Assembly: GCA_002901265.1 (NCBI GenBank)
Contig: PPHI01000094.1
Coordinates: 62,001-126,000, forward strand
Direction of reading: 5' to 3'
DNA length: 64,000 nucleotides
Source of the DNA: Rhodopirellula baltica
Lineage (GTDB): Bacteria > Planctomycetota > Planctomycetia > Pirellulales > Pirellulaceae
Below are positions 37,503-46,361 of the stretch, piece after piece; the stretch's first letter is position 1, and each line of letters opens with the position of its first letter. The notes under the pieces are model-generated. The model was not told where the DNA came from. It made no database searches and worked only from the letters and a program-made list of their open reading frames with translations. The position numbers and the translations under genes are program-made.

Positions 37503-38609
37503 ATGAATTTTTATCCCTGGTTACGTCCCCTGCTGTTTCGGATGGACTCCGAATCGGCCCATCGCATCGCAATCCTTAGCGGACAGTTGTTGCAATCGAT
37601 TCCAGGTCTCATGCGGCCAGAGAATCAGATCGTTGCCCCCAATCCCCGTCTGACAACAAATGTTGGCGGTATTCCGTTTGAAACGCCATTGGGGCTAGCG
37701 GCAGGCTTCGATAAATCCGGCCAGGTCATACCGCTGATGCAATCGCTTGGATTTGGCCATTTAGAGATCGGGTCGATTTCATCGCGTCCGTCACTGGGTA
37801 ATCCTCGGCCGCGACTTTGGCGAATGATCGATCATCGCGGTGTGCTGGTGCACTATGGCCTTCCCAACGATGGCGCCGAGCATGTCGCGGCTCGGTTAGC
37901 AAAGCTTCAAACACGCGGGATATTGCGCAAACCGTTGGGAATCAATTTGGTCAACACCAACGATGGCCCGTCGGTCACTCCAGATAGCGGCGCCGTCATC
38001 GCAGATTACGTCCAGTCGGCGACGCTACTCGCACCATTTGCGTCGTACTTGATGCTCAACCTCAGCTGCCCCAACACGGTTGACGGCCGAGGTTTCTTTG
38101 AAACGACGGGGCGAATCGGTGAGCTTCTGCAGCGCATCGAAAAGCTGTCTTTGAACCCACCGTTGCTTTTAAAGGTCTCTCCCGATTGGGACGATCACCA
38201 ATTCGATCAGCTGATCGAGACGGCACTTGAGTCACCTAGCGTCGCAGGTTTGATGCTAAACCTTTCGGCGAAGCAACGCGACGTGCTGGGATCGGCACAA
38301 AGTCGTTGGTCCAACTACCCGGGCGCGGTCGCGGGGGCTCCGATCAAAGCGTGGATGAATGAACGCACCGCGTGGCTGTATCAAAAAACAAAATCAACAC
38401 GGTTAAGGTTACTTTCCGCCGGTGGTATCGAATCGGCAAACGACGTTTGGCAACGAATGGAAAGCGGCGCATCGCTCGTTCAACTCTACACGGCGCTAAT
38501 CTACGAAGGTCCCCGACTCGTTCGCCAAATCAATCGTTTACTCGCATCCCGCTTAGAAAAGGAAGGCGTCAACAATGTTGCGGACATTGTTGGTACAAAC
38601 GCAGGGTAG
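37503..38609 (+). CDS. pyrD: dihydroorotate dehydrogenase (class 2-like) with class 1-like active-site Cys
   Basis: FMN protein of 368 residues that would oxidise dihydroorotate in pyrimidine synthesis. The class 2 layout is clear: membrane-type N-terminus FYPWLRPLLFRMDSESAHRI, then GLAAGFDKSGQ, LEIGSISSRPSLGNPRPRLW and, near the end, AGGIESANDVWQRMESGASL, VQLYTALIYEGP. The active-site strand reads LNLSCPNT, with Cys (about residue 188) where class 2 enzymes have Ser in ISSPNT. The usual ATNTT block is also replaced (LMLNLSAKQ). I start at the ATG at 37503, by homology with the usual N-terminus, because the ATG at 37479 lies in a repeat. It may be a divergent homologue rather than the housekeeping enzyme. 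Confidence 0.8.
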   Translation: MNFYPWLRPLLFRMDSESAHRIAILSGQLLQSIPGLMRPENQIVAPNPRLTTNVGGIPFETPLGLAAGFDKSGQVIPLMQSLGFGHLEIGSISSRPSLGNPRPRLWRMIDHRGVLVHYGLPNDGAEHVAARLAKLQTRGILRKPLGINLVNTNDGPSVTPDSGAVIADYVQSATLLAPFASYLMLNLSCPNTVDGRGFFETTGRIGELLQRIEKLSLNPPLLLKVSPDWDDHQFDQLIETALESPSVAGLMLNLSAKQRDVLGSAQSRWSNYPGAVAGAPIKAWMNERTAWLYQKTKSTRLRLLSAGGIESANDVWQRMESGASLVQLYTALIYEGPRLVRQINRLLASRLEKEGVNNVADIVGTNAG

Positions 38610-38832
38610 TCGTGTTTAATTTTTCCCGGTGACGTAGTGAATGCAACCTGTTGAATAGGACAGCGTTGCGATTGGCCGCCAGACGGGGGAGGCGGAACCG
38701 GCAGGAATCGGCACTCACAAATTCAGGTGCTGTTCACCTTTGGGAATTCGCCCTTTGTACAATTGCTTGGTGCGGGCGATCGCCTTGCATCATTCAATTG
38801 CTCATCATCGAAATGTTATCTAGGAAGTGTCC

Positions 38833-40779
38833 ATGGTCTCACGGAACCTCATTCGCGGTTTGCAATGCGCTGCACTCGCATCCTTGATTGTCGTACTGCC
38901 CGACAATGCGAGTGCTCAGGAGGCTCGGACTTGGGCCGATGCGACGGGGCGATTCAAGGTCGAGGCGACCTTGGTTGAAGTCAAAGATGGCGTCGCGATC
39001 TTGAAGCGAACGAGCGGCCAAACGGTCAAGGTCCCCGTCAGTCGACTGAGTGAAGCGGACCAAGCGTTTCTGCAACAACTCGACAACCCGTTTGAAGTTG
39101 TCGAGGACGCCACACCAGCGACAGGTGCAAAAACCATGTCGTCCGCTTCTGCTTCAAGCGCCGAGTCGAACGCTGTGGGCAACCCCAAGGCCAATTGGGC
39201 GGCTCCTCCGTCCGTTGACTGGGATCGGGTACAGTTGCTCGATTCCGGGTTTGGAGTGAAACCCTGGTCGTATCAACCGCGTGACAACCGCTTCGCCTAC
39301 GAACCTCATTCGGCGCGTTTACCAGCCAAGAAGAACTTTTTCGAAGGCCTGCGACGATTGAAGGTCAACCCAGCGGCGGGAAGTGCGGTCGCCGGATACA
39401 CGTGGACGTTCAGTACGCCGAAACATTCGAGTCGCATTTCGCTTGTCGATCTGAAGACCGGCGAAACCTTCCACTCTGACTTGGTGACTGCCAACATGTG
39501 TCCGCTCGACATCCTGAGCGATGGAAAGACTGTTTTGATGCAAGGTACCGGCGGCGATCGTGACGGCTATGAAACCGCCGACCAGGTTCAGCTTTGGCGA
39601 CCACAAGGTCAAAGCGTTAATCGAACACCATCCTGGATTCCTTTTGCCAATGAAAAGAAAGCGTTTGGCAAAACGACAAACGCCAACGTCAATGAAGCCT
39701 TTGCACTCGACAACAACCGCGTGCTTTTGCTTGCCGACAACGGGCACTTAGCCTGTTTTGACCTGGCGACTTTGATGCCGGTTTGGCATGCGAACCTGTC
39801 TCAGAATCACGCGATCGCCTGCACCACCGATCGAAAGGATTTGTTTGTACTTGATGAGCATCTGTTGATGCATGTTGATCCACAAAGCGGAGCCGTTCTT
39901 GGTGCGTTTGAATTACAAGATAAGCCACGAATGGGCTGGACCAAAATTCGCTTGAATCCGGATGGCGATCGGATGCTGATCTCGTTCGTTGACAACCTTC
40001 GAGTGGTCAGCTTGGTGAACGGCGAAACATTGGATGAGTACAGCACCGGTGGTGGTCCTGTCGCGCCGAATGGGCTGAGCTTTGCGGACAATGACTTTGT
40101 CTTGCTAGACAATCATCTGCTGTTGCACCTGCCGTCAAAGATCAAGCTTTGCGATTACCAAGATGCCGTGATCGAATCGGCGGGCGGAATCGAGTTCGCC
40201 GGTGTGATCTCGGACAAGGATGGGCATCTCGCACCATTGCAGCTGCCGCATCCTGCTGCCGACCAAATGTTGCAGCAAGCAGTCGACGACCCCAGCGTGT
40301 TTCTAATTTACCCCGGCGTCGCCGTTTCGATGGATGTGAGTGCTGTTCCGAAGCAATATCAAGACACCGTTCGTAGCGGGCTCGAATCGGCGATTCAGTC
40401 GGCCGGTTACAAACTGACAGCGACCGCCCCCATACAAATTCAAGCCAGCGTGTCTGGCCCGAAGCAAGAAGCCGTCTCGTACATCGCACGCGGCGCGTAC
40501 ATTGCCAACACGTATACATCGACGGTGAAGATCACCAATCAGGGCAAAGACGTTTGGACACGCTCATCAACCAATATTCCAGGAGTATTGATGACCAAGC
40601 GGGACCAATCGATTCAGGAACGATTGGACGAACTGGGCAAGGAGCCAAACCTTGCGCACTTCAAAAGCGTTGCACTACCCACGTTGATGCAAAATCCTGG
40701 CGACAAAGCCGGTGGAAATCACCAAAACGCGTTGATGGTATCCAAATTCACGCAACGTGGTCTCGTCGACTCGAAGTAG
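38833..40779 (+). CDS. secreted SHD1-domain protein with WD40/PQQ-like propeller region
   Basis: Protein of 648 residues from the ATG at 38833, with AGGAA 7 bp upstream; a GTG at 38827 is in frame but sits too close to that site. A signal peptide is present (hydrophobic LQCAALASLIVVL, cleavage near ASAQ). It is followed by an SHD1 domain (WADATGRFKVEATLVEVKDG, then LKRTSGQTVKVPVSRLSEAD), common in exported planctomycete proteins. The middle (about 150-460) has repeated short beta blocks with ASP/GLY turns such as LDEHLLMHVDPQSGAVLGAF, as in a beta-propeller. The C-terminal part is unrecognised. Role unknown. Confidence 0.8.
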   Translation: MVSRNLIRGLQCAALASLIVVLPDNASAQEARTWADATGRFKVEATLVEVKDGVAILKRTSGQTVKVPVSRLSEADQAFLQQLDNPFEVVEDATPATGAKTMSSASASSAESNAVGNPKANWAAPPSVDWDRVQLLDSGFGVKPWSYQPRDNRFAYEPHSARLPAKKNFFEGLRRLKVNPAAGSAVAGYTWTFSTPKHSSRISLVDLKTGETFHSDLVTANMCPLDILSDGKTVLMQGTGGDRDGYETADQVQLWRPQGQSVNRTPSWIPFANEKKAFGKTTNANVNEAFALDNNRVLLLADNGHLACFDLATLMPVWHANLSQNHAIACTTDRKDLFVLDEHLLMHVDPQSGAVLGAFELQDKPRMGWTKIRLNPDGDRMLISFVDNLRVVSLVNGETLDEYSTGGGPVAPNGLSFADNDFVLLDNHLLLHLPSKIKLCDYQDAVIESAGGIEFAGVISDKDGHLAPLQLPHPAADQMLQQAVDDPSVFLIYPGVAVSMDVSAVPKQYQDTVRSGLESAIQSAGYKLTATAPIQIQASVSGPKQEAVSYIARGAYIANTYTSTVKITNQGKDVWTRSSTNIPGVLMTKRDQSIQERLDELGKEPNLAHFKSVALPTLMQNPGDKAGGNHQNALMVSKFTQRGLVDSK

Positions 40780-40797
40780 CGCTGCAAACAAGTCGTG

Positions 40798-41877
40798 CTA
40801 GACGAATCGTTTGGCAGAGCCCGATTGTTTTTCCATCAGAATTCGATCTAAGACGCTGATTACCTGCTCGCTTCCCCGTTCCATTTCGTCGATCGCATCG
40901 GCAATGGCGAAGTCATCGGTGGTAATCGACGTCCCCAGTAATTCAAACACCTTGCGCGTCGCTTGATGCACTTGTGCGTGTGGCGTTTCCAGTCGTGAAT
41001 ACGAATGGGTTTGTGAGAACGAAGCCTGTCCGTCGCCCTGGTAGTACCACTCGCCAAGCCGGCAGTGGTGGCAATCGACAAACTCGATCACCGGTTCGCC
41101 TTCGAGCACACTCAGGTACGTATTCACCTTCCAAACGATGTGATCCAGCTTCGCCAAACTCAGGAAAACGATTTCGTTCGCGCCGGATACCTGTTCCGTG
41201 GTCTCGATATTGCTTTGTGCAGTCTGAACCACACGGTCGTTCAGATGCGAGACGGTATCGCGAATCGTATTGCTGCGTTCGTCGAGTTCCTTCATACGAT
41301 CTGCGACAACTTTGGAGTTGTCGAAGATCTGTTCGATCGACGCGGCAATGTTTTTGACTGCGGTACTGGTTTGGTTGGACAGTCCCTTGACCTCGCCTGC
41401 AACAACGGCGAACCCTTTTCCGGATTCACCAGCCCGCGCAGCTTCGATGGTTGCGTTGAGCGCCAGGAGGTTCGTTTGCGAGGCAACTTCTTCGATCAGT
41501 TCAACAAATTTCCGCATGCCGATTAGTTGCCGATCGGTTTGTTCGACCAACGAACGCATGTCTGTTACCGCTTTGGAAAACTCATTCGTTGCCGAACGGA
41601 TCGCATCGGATTCGTGTGCAAGCTCCGCGCAATTGCTTTCGATCCGTCGACAATTTTCGATGTTCTGTTGGTTGACGGAAACGGCGTCCGACAGCCCCGA
41701 CTGAATGTTGCACAAGCCTGCTTTGAGTTGCAGGTTTTCGTTTTTCAGAACCCCGATCAGTCGATCGTTTTTTTCCGCGTCTGGCGATCCACAATCGTAT
41801 TGCGGCGGACGCGATTTGACAAAAAACATATCCCGTGCGATCTCTTCAGTCAGATGAAGCAAGAAGTTTCGAACCAT
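40798..41877 (-). CDS. soluble methyl-accepting chemotaxis protein with CZB zinc domain
   Basis: Protein of 359 residues with no transmembrane helix. A coiled-coil region precedes the conserved chemoreceptor signalling tip ([20 protein letters not shown], then [13 protein letters not shown], about 127-175). The C-terminal chemoreceptor zinc-binding (CZB) domain has LDHIVWK (His about 245), [10 protein letters not shown] (Cys about 274) and PHAQVHQ (two His near 300), the expected 3-His/1-Cys zinc site. CZB domains sense zinc or hypochlorite in studied cases. No che genes are nearby, so it probably signals to a CheA encoded elsewhere. Confidence 0.9.
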   Translation of the reverse strand: MVRNFLLHLTEEIARDMFFVKSRPPQYDCGSPDAEKNDRLIGVLKNENLQLKAGLCNIQSGLSDAVSVNQQNIENCRRIESNCAELAHESDAIRSATNEFSKAVTDMRSLVEQTDRQLIGMRKFVELIEEVASQTNLLALNATIEAARAGESGKGFAVVAGEVKGLSNQTSTAVKNIAASIEQIFDNSKVVADRMKELDERSNTIRDTVSHLNDRVVQTAQSNIETTEQVSGANEIVFLSLAKLDHIVWKVNTYLSVLEGEPVIEFVDCHHCRLGEWYYQGDGQASFSQTHSYSRLETPHAQVHQATRKVFELLGTSITTDDFAIADAIDEMERGSEQVISVLDRILMEKQSGSAKRFV

Positions 41878-42103
41878 GCAAAGCTAGAACCTCATTAATC
41901 ACGCGAAGGACAATCCTCGGCTAAATCAAGGCGTTTTTCGACATCTGCCGCTCAATCTGTTTGACAAGTTCAATTGACCAAACTGTGCATTAAGGGTTGT
42001 CCCCCACTGTCGCCTTTCTGACAGATCTTGCTCATGGAAACCGTCATTGCAACATACGGGTACCAGACCGCGAACGCCGACGCGAATTGGCCGACCGAAT
42101 CAG

Positions 42104-42157
42104 TGTCGTTCGACTCTCCGAGTCGAAAACGCTATCGACTCGGAGAGTCGAGCGACA
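42104..42157. repeat. 23-bp near-perfect palindrome (hairpin)
   Basis: Arms at 42104-42126 and 42135-42157 pair over 23 bp with a single mismatch and an 8-base loop (AAACGCTA). The core is CGACTCTCCGAGTCG. It lies between the chemoreceptor gene and the REP-associated transposase. There is no T-tract, so it is more likely a mobile palindromic repeat than a terminator. Confidence 0.75.
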
Positions 42158-42210
42158 TTGGCTGCCGCACTGGACTGCGATCTGTTGAACCAGTGGAGCG
42201 TTCTTCGTTT

Positions 42211-42230
42211 AACAGTCAGCCGGAGGCGCA
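42211..42230 (+). repeat. REP-like half-element upstream of the transposase gene
   Basis: Twenty bases matching the arm of the palindrome at 42926-42981 with two differences (core AACAGTCAGCC and AGGCG). It lies 55 bp before the RAYT start, so the gene is flanked by REP-like sequence on both sides. Confidence 0.65.
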
Positions 42231-42284
42231 CTCTATAATCAAGCCTCGCGCAAACGGTTTACGGATAAACGAGAAACGCTAACC

Positions 42285-42908
42285 ATGGTTCATGGCTACC
42301 ACTTGATTTTGCCGCACTACGGTTCCTGGCTGCCCAATGATCCGCGTGGATCCTGGTCGGAGTTGGTCGCAAGTTGGGAGATCGCTCGGTTCGGCGAGAC
42401 GATCCGACACCTGGAACGACGCACCCTGGCGATGCTCTCTCCGCAGGAACTCGCCCTTCGAGAGGCGGCCCGAAAAGCGTTGCGTTATCCGCCAGTCTGC
42501 TTGACTGGTAAGCAGGCTTTGTCCGTCGCCAACGGCTTCAAAGAGCAAGCACTCAAAAGCGACTACAGCATCTGGGCCTGCTCGATTCTTCCCGAGCATA
42601 CGCATCTGGTGGTCGCACGGCACCGCTACAAAGCCGAACAGATCGCAAATTTGCTGAAGGGTGCCGCGACGCGGCGTTTGATCGAGGATGGGCTCCATCC
42701 GTTAAGTCAACATGCGACGCAAGGCAAGCGACCGCCAACAATGTGGGCGAGGCATCAATGGAAGTCGTTCCTCGACAGTGACGAAGCTATCGAGAATGCG
42801 ATGAACTACGTCATTGAAAACCCGATCAAAGAAGACAAACCAAGACAACTGTGGCGCTGGCTCACGCCCTACAGCGGAATTGACTCCGGCTGGACGACGT
42901 ACCACTAG
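42285..42908 (+). CDS. REP-associated tyrosine transposase (RAYT, Y1/IS200-like)
   Basis: Protein of 207 residues of the HUH single-strand nuclease group. It has the HUH pair in PEHTHLVV (His105, His107) and the catalytic Tyr in NAMNYVIENPIKE (Tyr175), with the usual WQWK-type block MWARHQWKSFL before it. Such proteins maintain dispersed REP/REPIN palindromes rather than moving as classic insertion sequences. The gene is flanked by copies of the same REP-like sequence (42211-42230 and 42926-42981), which supports a functional pairing. It looks full length. Confidence 0.88.
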   Translation: MVHGYHLILPHYGSWLPNDPRGSWSELVASWEIARFGETIRHLERRTLAMLSPQELALREAARKALRYPPVCLTGKQALSVANGFKEQALKSDYSIWACSILPEHTHLVVARHRYKAEQIANLLKGAATRRLIEDGLHPLSQHATQGKRPPTMWARHQWKSFLDSDEAIENAMNYVIENPIKEDKPRQLWRWLTPYSGIDSGWTTYH

Positions 42909-42925
42909 TGTTATAGGCCTCGTAT

Positions 42926-42981
42926 AACAGTCAGCCGCAGGCGTACATGCTGACGGTGGAGTACGCCTGCGGCTGACTGTT
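42926..42981. repeat. perfect 21-bp REP-like palindrome
   Basis: Arms at 42926-42946 and 42961-42981 are exact reverse complements (AACAGTCAGCCGCAGGCGTAC) around a 14-base loop. It begins 18 bp after the RAYT stop. With the half-copy upstream of the gene, this is probably the REP sequence that the transposase acts on. Confidence 0.8.
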
Positions 42982-43133
42982 GAACGAGGGAGGAACGCCG
43001 ACGGACAAAGTTTGCGGAAAACGCTGATTCGCAATCATTCGCGTTACCTGCGCGGGGAAAGCGGGTTTTCAAAATTGACCATTGCAATTATCACAGTCGA
43101 CTTGTGTTCTCCCCCCTCCCGCCCGAGCCCACC

Positions 43134-44387
43134 ATGAACTCTCCCCTACCTTCGCTTGTCGCTCGTTTTTGCGTTGCCGTTTCGATTTTCGTTTCAGGAT
43201 TCTCGATACCGGTTTCCGCTCAAGATCCCATGCCAACGGGTCCCGAAGTGGTGGACGCGTCGACGCTGACCGGAAAGGTCATGGTCGGTTACCAAGGTTG
43301 GTTCAATTGCGAAGGTGACGGTGCCAACCTGGGATGGAAACACTGGGCACGACGGCGTGGCGCACCGGGCCCAAACAACATCACGGTCGACCTCTGGCCA
43401 GACATTTCTGAGTTCGACGCTGACGAACTTTATGCGACCGATTTCAAGAACTCTGACGGGACAGCCGCAACAATTTTCAGCAGCTACAACCGGAAAACGG
43501 TGATGCGGCACTTCGCCTGGATGAAGGACTATGCGATTGATGGTGCTTTCGTCCAACGCTTTGCAAACCAACTGGGTGACCGTCGACTTCACAATCATGT
43601 CGACGTCGTGTTGTCTCATGTTCGCGAAGGCGCCAAGCAGTCAGGTCGTGCTTACGCAGTGATGTATGACTTGAGCGGTTTACGTGCTGGCGAAGTCAAA
43701 CGTGTTGCCGAAGATTGGAAGCAGCTGCAAAACGAATTGAAAATCACCGAGGACACCAGCTACCTTCATCACGAAGGCAAGCCGCTAGTTTCGGTTTGGG
43801 GAGTGGGTTTTAGTGACAACCGTCCCTACACCGTTCGAGAGTGTTTGGAATTGGTACAAACGCTGAAAGACGCCGGTTGTGCCGTGATGCTAGGCGTTCC
43901 GTCGTATTGGCGCGAAGGTGATCGCGACGCGGTCAATGACCCTGTATTGCACGAAACGATCAAATTGGCTGACGTTGTCAGCCCTTGGACCATTGGCCGT
44001 TATCAATCGCCGCAACAGGCAGAACGTCACGCCGAACGCGTGTGGCGAGCTGACCGTGAATGGCTGGAAAAAGAAGGCGTCGATTTTCTTCCGGTCGCTT
44101 TCCCCGGGTTCAGTTGGTTCAACCTTCATGGAGGAAAACTGGATCAAATCCCACGACTAAAAGGCGAATTTTATTGGTCCCAAATTGCTGCGGCAAAGTC
44201 GGTGGGCTGCTCGATGCTGTATGTCGCCATGTTCGACGAGGTAGACGAAGCAACCGCGATCTTTAAATGCACTAACAACCCACCGGTCGATCAATCGCCA
44301 CAGTTCATCACCTATGAAGGCCTTCCCAGCGACCACTACCTGAAAATGACGGGACGTGCGTCGGAGCTATTCCGACAAGGTCAATGA
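43134..44387 (+). CDS. secreted glycoside hydrolase-like protein (GH71/GH99 type)
   Basis: Protein of 417 residues starting at the ATG at 43134. A signal peptide is present (hydrophobic ARFCVAVSIFVSGFSIPVSA, then QDP). The mature part begins with VMVGYQGWFNCEGDG, as in GH71/GH99-like alpha-glycanases annotated as xylosidase/arabinosidase in planctomycetes and Bacteroidetes. Further blocks are VQRFANQLGD, YAVMYDLSGL, PLVSVWGVGF, DVVSPWTIGRY, LPVAFPGFSW and MLYVAMFDEVDEATAIFKC. Acidic residues in the last block are candidate catalytic or binding groups. The substrate cannot be read from sequence; action outside the cytoplasm is likely. Confidence 0.82.
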   Translation: MNSPLPSLVARFCVAVSIFVSGFSIPVSAQDPMPTGPEVVDASTLTGKVMVGYQGWFNCEGDGANLGWKHWARRRGAPGPNNITVDLWPDISEFDADELYATDFKNSDGTAATIFSSYNRKTVMRHFAWMKDYAIDGAFVQRFANQLGDRRLHNHVDVVLSHVREGAKQSGRAYAVMYDLSGLRAGEVKRVAEDWKQLQNELKITEDTSYLHHEGKPLVSVWGVGFSDNRPYTVRECLELVQTLKDAGCAVMLGVPSYWREGDRDAVNDPVLHETIKLADVVSPWTIGRYQSPQQAERHAERVWRADREWLEKEGVDFLPVAFPGFSWFNLHGGKLDQIPRLKGEFYWSQIAAAKSVGCSMLYVAMFDEVDEATAIFKCTNNPPVDQSPQFITYEGLPSDHYLKMTGRASELFRQGQ

Positions 44388-44420
44388 TCCGTCGTTTCAC
44401 GAATCGAGAATCGCATGTTG

Positions 44421-44540
44421 ACGGGCTGTTGATTTTTAAATTTGTCGTCTCCCGATGTCGCTTTCTGATCGGCATGAGCAGCCGTAGAGAACGCTACGTG
44501 CGAGGAGCGAAAGGCGACACTCGAAAATCAACAGCCTGTT
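44421..44540. repeat. roughly 120-bp inverted-repeat element, copy 2
   Basis: The left arm (ACGGGCTGTTGATTTTT at 44421) pairs with the right arm ending AAAATCAACAGCCTGTT at 44540. The inner part carries the family core GCGAAAGGCGACACTCGAAAA. It fills most of the gap between the hydrolase gene and the DJ-1 gene. Related copies are at 37449-37484 and 51382-51497. Confidence 0.7.
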
Positions 44541-44556
44541 AAAGTCCAATCGATTG

Positions 44557-46196
44557 CTAGGCACCGACCAATTCCAAGATCGCTTGGTCGGTCGCTTCGG
44601 CAGATGCGTTGAACGCTTCGATCACCTGCTCGGCGACGACGGCTCCGAAGGCGGACGCGCTATCAAAGTTTTCGGCGGTAATGATGTTTCCATCGATAAT
44701 CACGTCGTCCGTTGCGGTGCTCGTGTCTCCGACCGAACCGCTTGCCACTTGAGTTGCCCCGTTTGATTCAATGTGGTCGCGAGTCACCTGGGTTTGTCCG
44801 CCATCCGCATTGGGAAGCGTACCAGCCCATGAGGAGACGGTGTGTCCGTCGATCGGGCTGACACCGTCGACGCGCGCCCATGCCAAAACCGTCACTCCGT
44901 TGCAAATCGCTGTCACGTACTTGTCCTGTTCGACAAAGTCGTTGATCAGATCGTTGACGATGACTTTGACCGAATCGTCACCTTGGTAGCTTCCGTTGTC
45001 GTAGGTACCTTCGAACGCGTACTGATAACTCGCCGCCCCGTAGCCCCCGATGAAGACGATCGTCGAATAGTCGTCTGCGTTGACATCGGCAAGTGCGATG
45101 TCTGGATCGACGTTTGGCTCACGTCCCTCGACCACCGAAATCGCGTGTGGCGTTGCCGTTTCGGTCGTCGCGGCGGCGACCACCACTTCCAAGCCTGCGG
45201 CTTCGAGTGACTCTCGGGATTCGTAGTATTCGCGGTGATAAAAATCTTGATTCGCGATGACCATCAACACCGGTTTGGGCTGGCTTTGATCGGTTGGGCC
45301 ATCGTCACCGGGCTGCCCATCGTCATTCGGTTGGCTGGTAAAGTCGTCAATCACCTGGCGGGCAACGACGGTGCCAAAGTAGCCTGCCGAATCGTAGTTT
45401 TCTGCTGTGATGATTTTTCCATCGATGTAGACATCGTCCGCTGCGGTGGAGGCATCACCAATCGATTTGGACGCCAACATCGTCGCCCCCCGACTTTCGA
45501 TTTGTCGTCGTGCGGTTTCCCCGACGCCATCCGCCCCCGGTGCGGTGCCATTCCATCCGGTCACCGTTCGGCCTTGCAAGAGTGCTTCGCCGTCGACTTC
45601 AGCATACGCCAATACTGACACGCCGTAGCATACTGCGGCAACATGCTTGTCTTGCTCGATGAACTGATTGATCAAATCGTTGACGATCAGTTTCATGTCG
45701 CGATTTCCGTTGTAGGCATCGTTGTGATAGTTTCCTTCGAAGCCGTACTGGTATTGTGCCATGCCCCAGCCGCCGGAAAACACGATTGCGGAGTAGTCGT
45801 CCGCGTTGACATCGGTCAGCGCCAAATCGGGCCGCACCATTCCGCCATCGCTGCCTTGCCCCGATCTCGCATGTGGCCGAGCGACTTCAGTGGTCGCCGC
45901 GGCGACGACCACTTCCAGCCCTGCAGCTTCCAACGACGCCCGCGTATCGGCGTAGTCTGGTACCAGAAATCTTGATTAGAAATCACCATCAAGACAGGCG
46001 AGGGCCCATCGGCGGCTTGGTCACTGTCAGATTGAATCGACAAGGAACTGATTTCGGCGGGAACGGTTAAGTCGGCAAACGCGTCGGGAGCCCAATCGAA
46101 ACCATCAGCGGCCATCAAGCAGCGGGCTTCGACATTTTCAAGGATCAGGCGTCGTGAAGTCTGACGAGACCGATTGCGGTTCGATCGAATAGTCAT
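44557..46196 (-). pseudogene. exported tandem DJ-1/PfpI protein with LEPR-XLL-like motif, frameshifted
   Basis: Two frames make one gene of about 546 codons. It starts at 46196 with a basic N-terminus and RRLILENVEARCLMAAD, which matches the planctomycete LEPR-XLL motif of exported proteins. Two DJ-1/PfpI repeats follow: PVLMVISNQDF in the first and PVLMVIANQDF in the second. The nucleophile Cys sits in AAVCYGVSVLAYAEVDG and TAICNGVTVLAWARVDG. The first repeat changes frame near 45957-45960: WYQ in one frame, then DYADTRASLEAAGLEVV in the other, exactly aligned with repeat 2 if one base is added (total length is 3n+2). The C-terminus is short and has no obvious anchor. Surface or periplasmic glutamine-amidotransferase-like function is inferred. 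Confidence 0.8.
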
Positions 46197-46361
46197 CGGA
46201 AAAGCTCCTTCAAGCTTGGATTGGCAAGGAAAAGTCGGTGAATCGGCGACTTGAAATCGCCGGTCACCCCTGACTCGCCATTGCGAATTCCGATGCGACA
46301 AGAATGTCGAAAAAAGTTTTGCTCGAAACCTGGTCTCAACTTCCGGAAAAGAACCGGAGGA

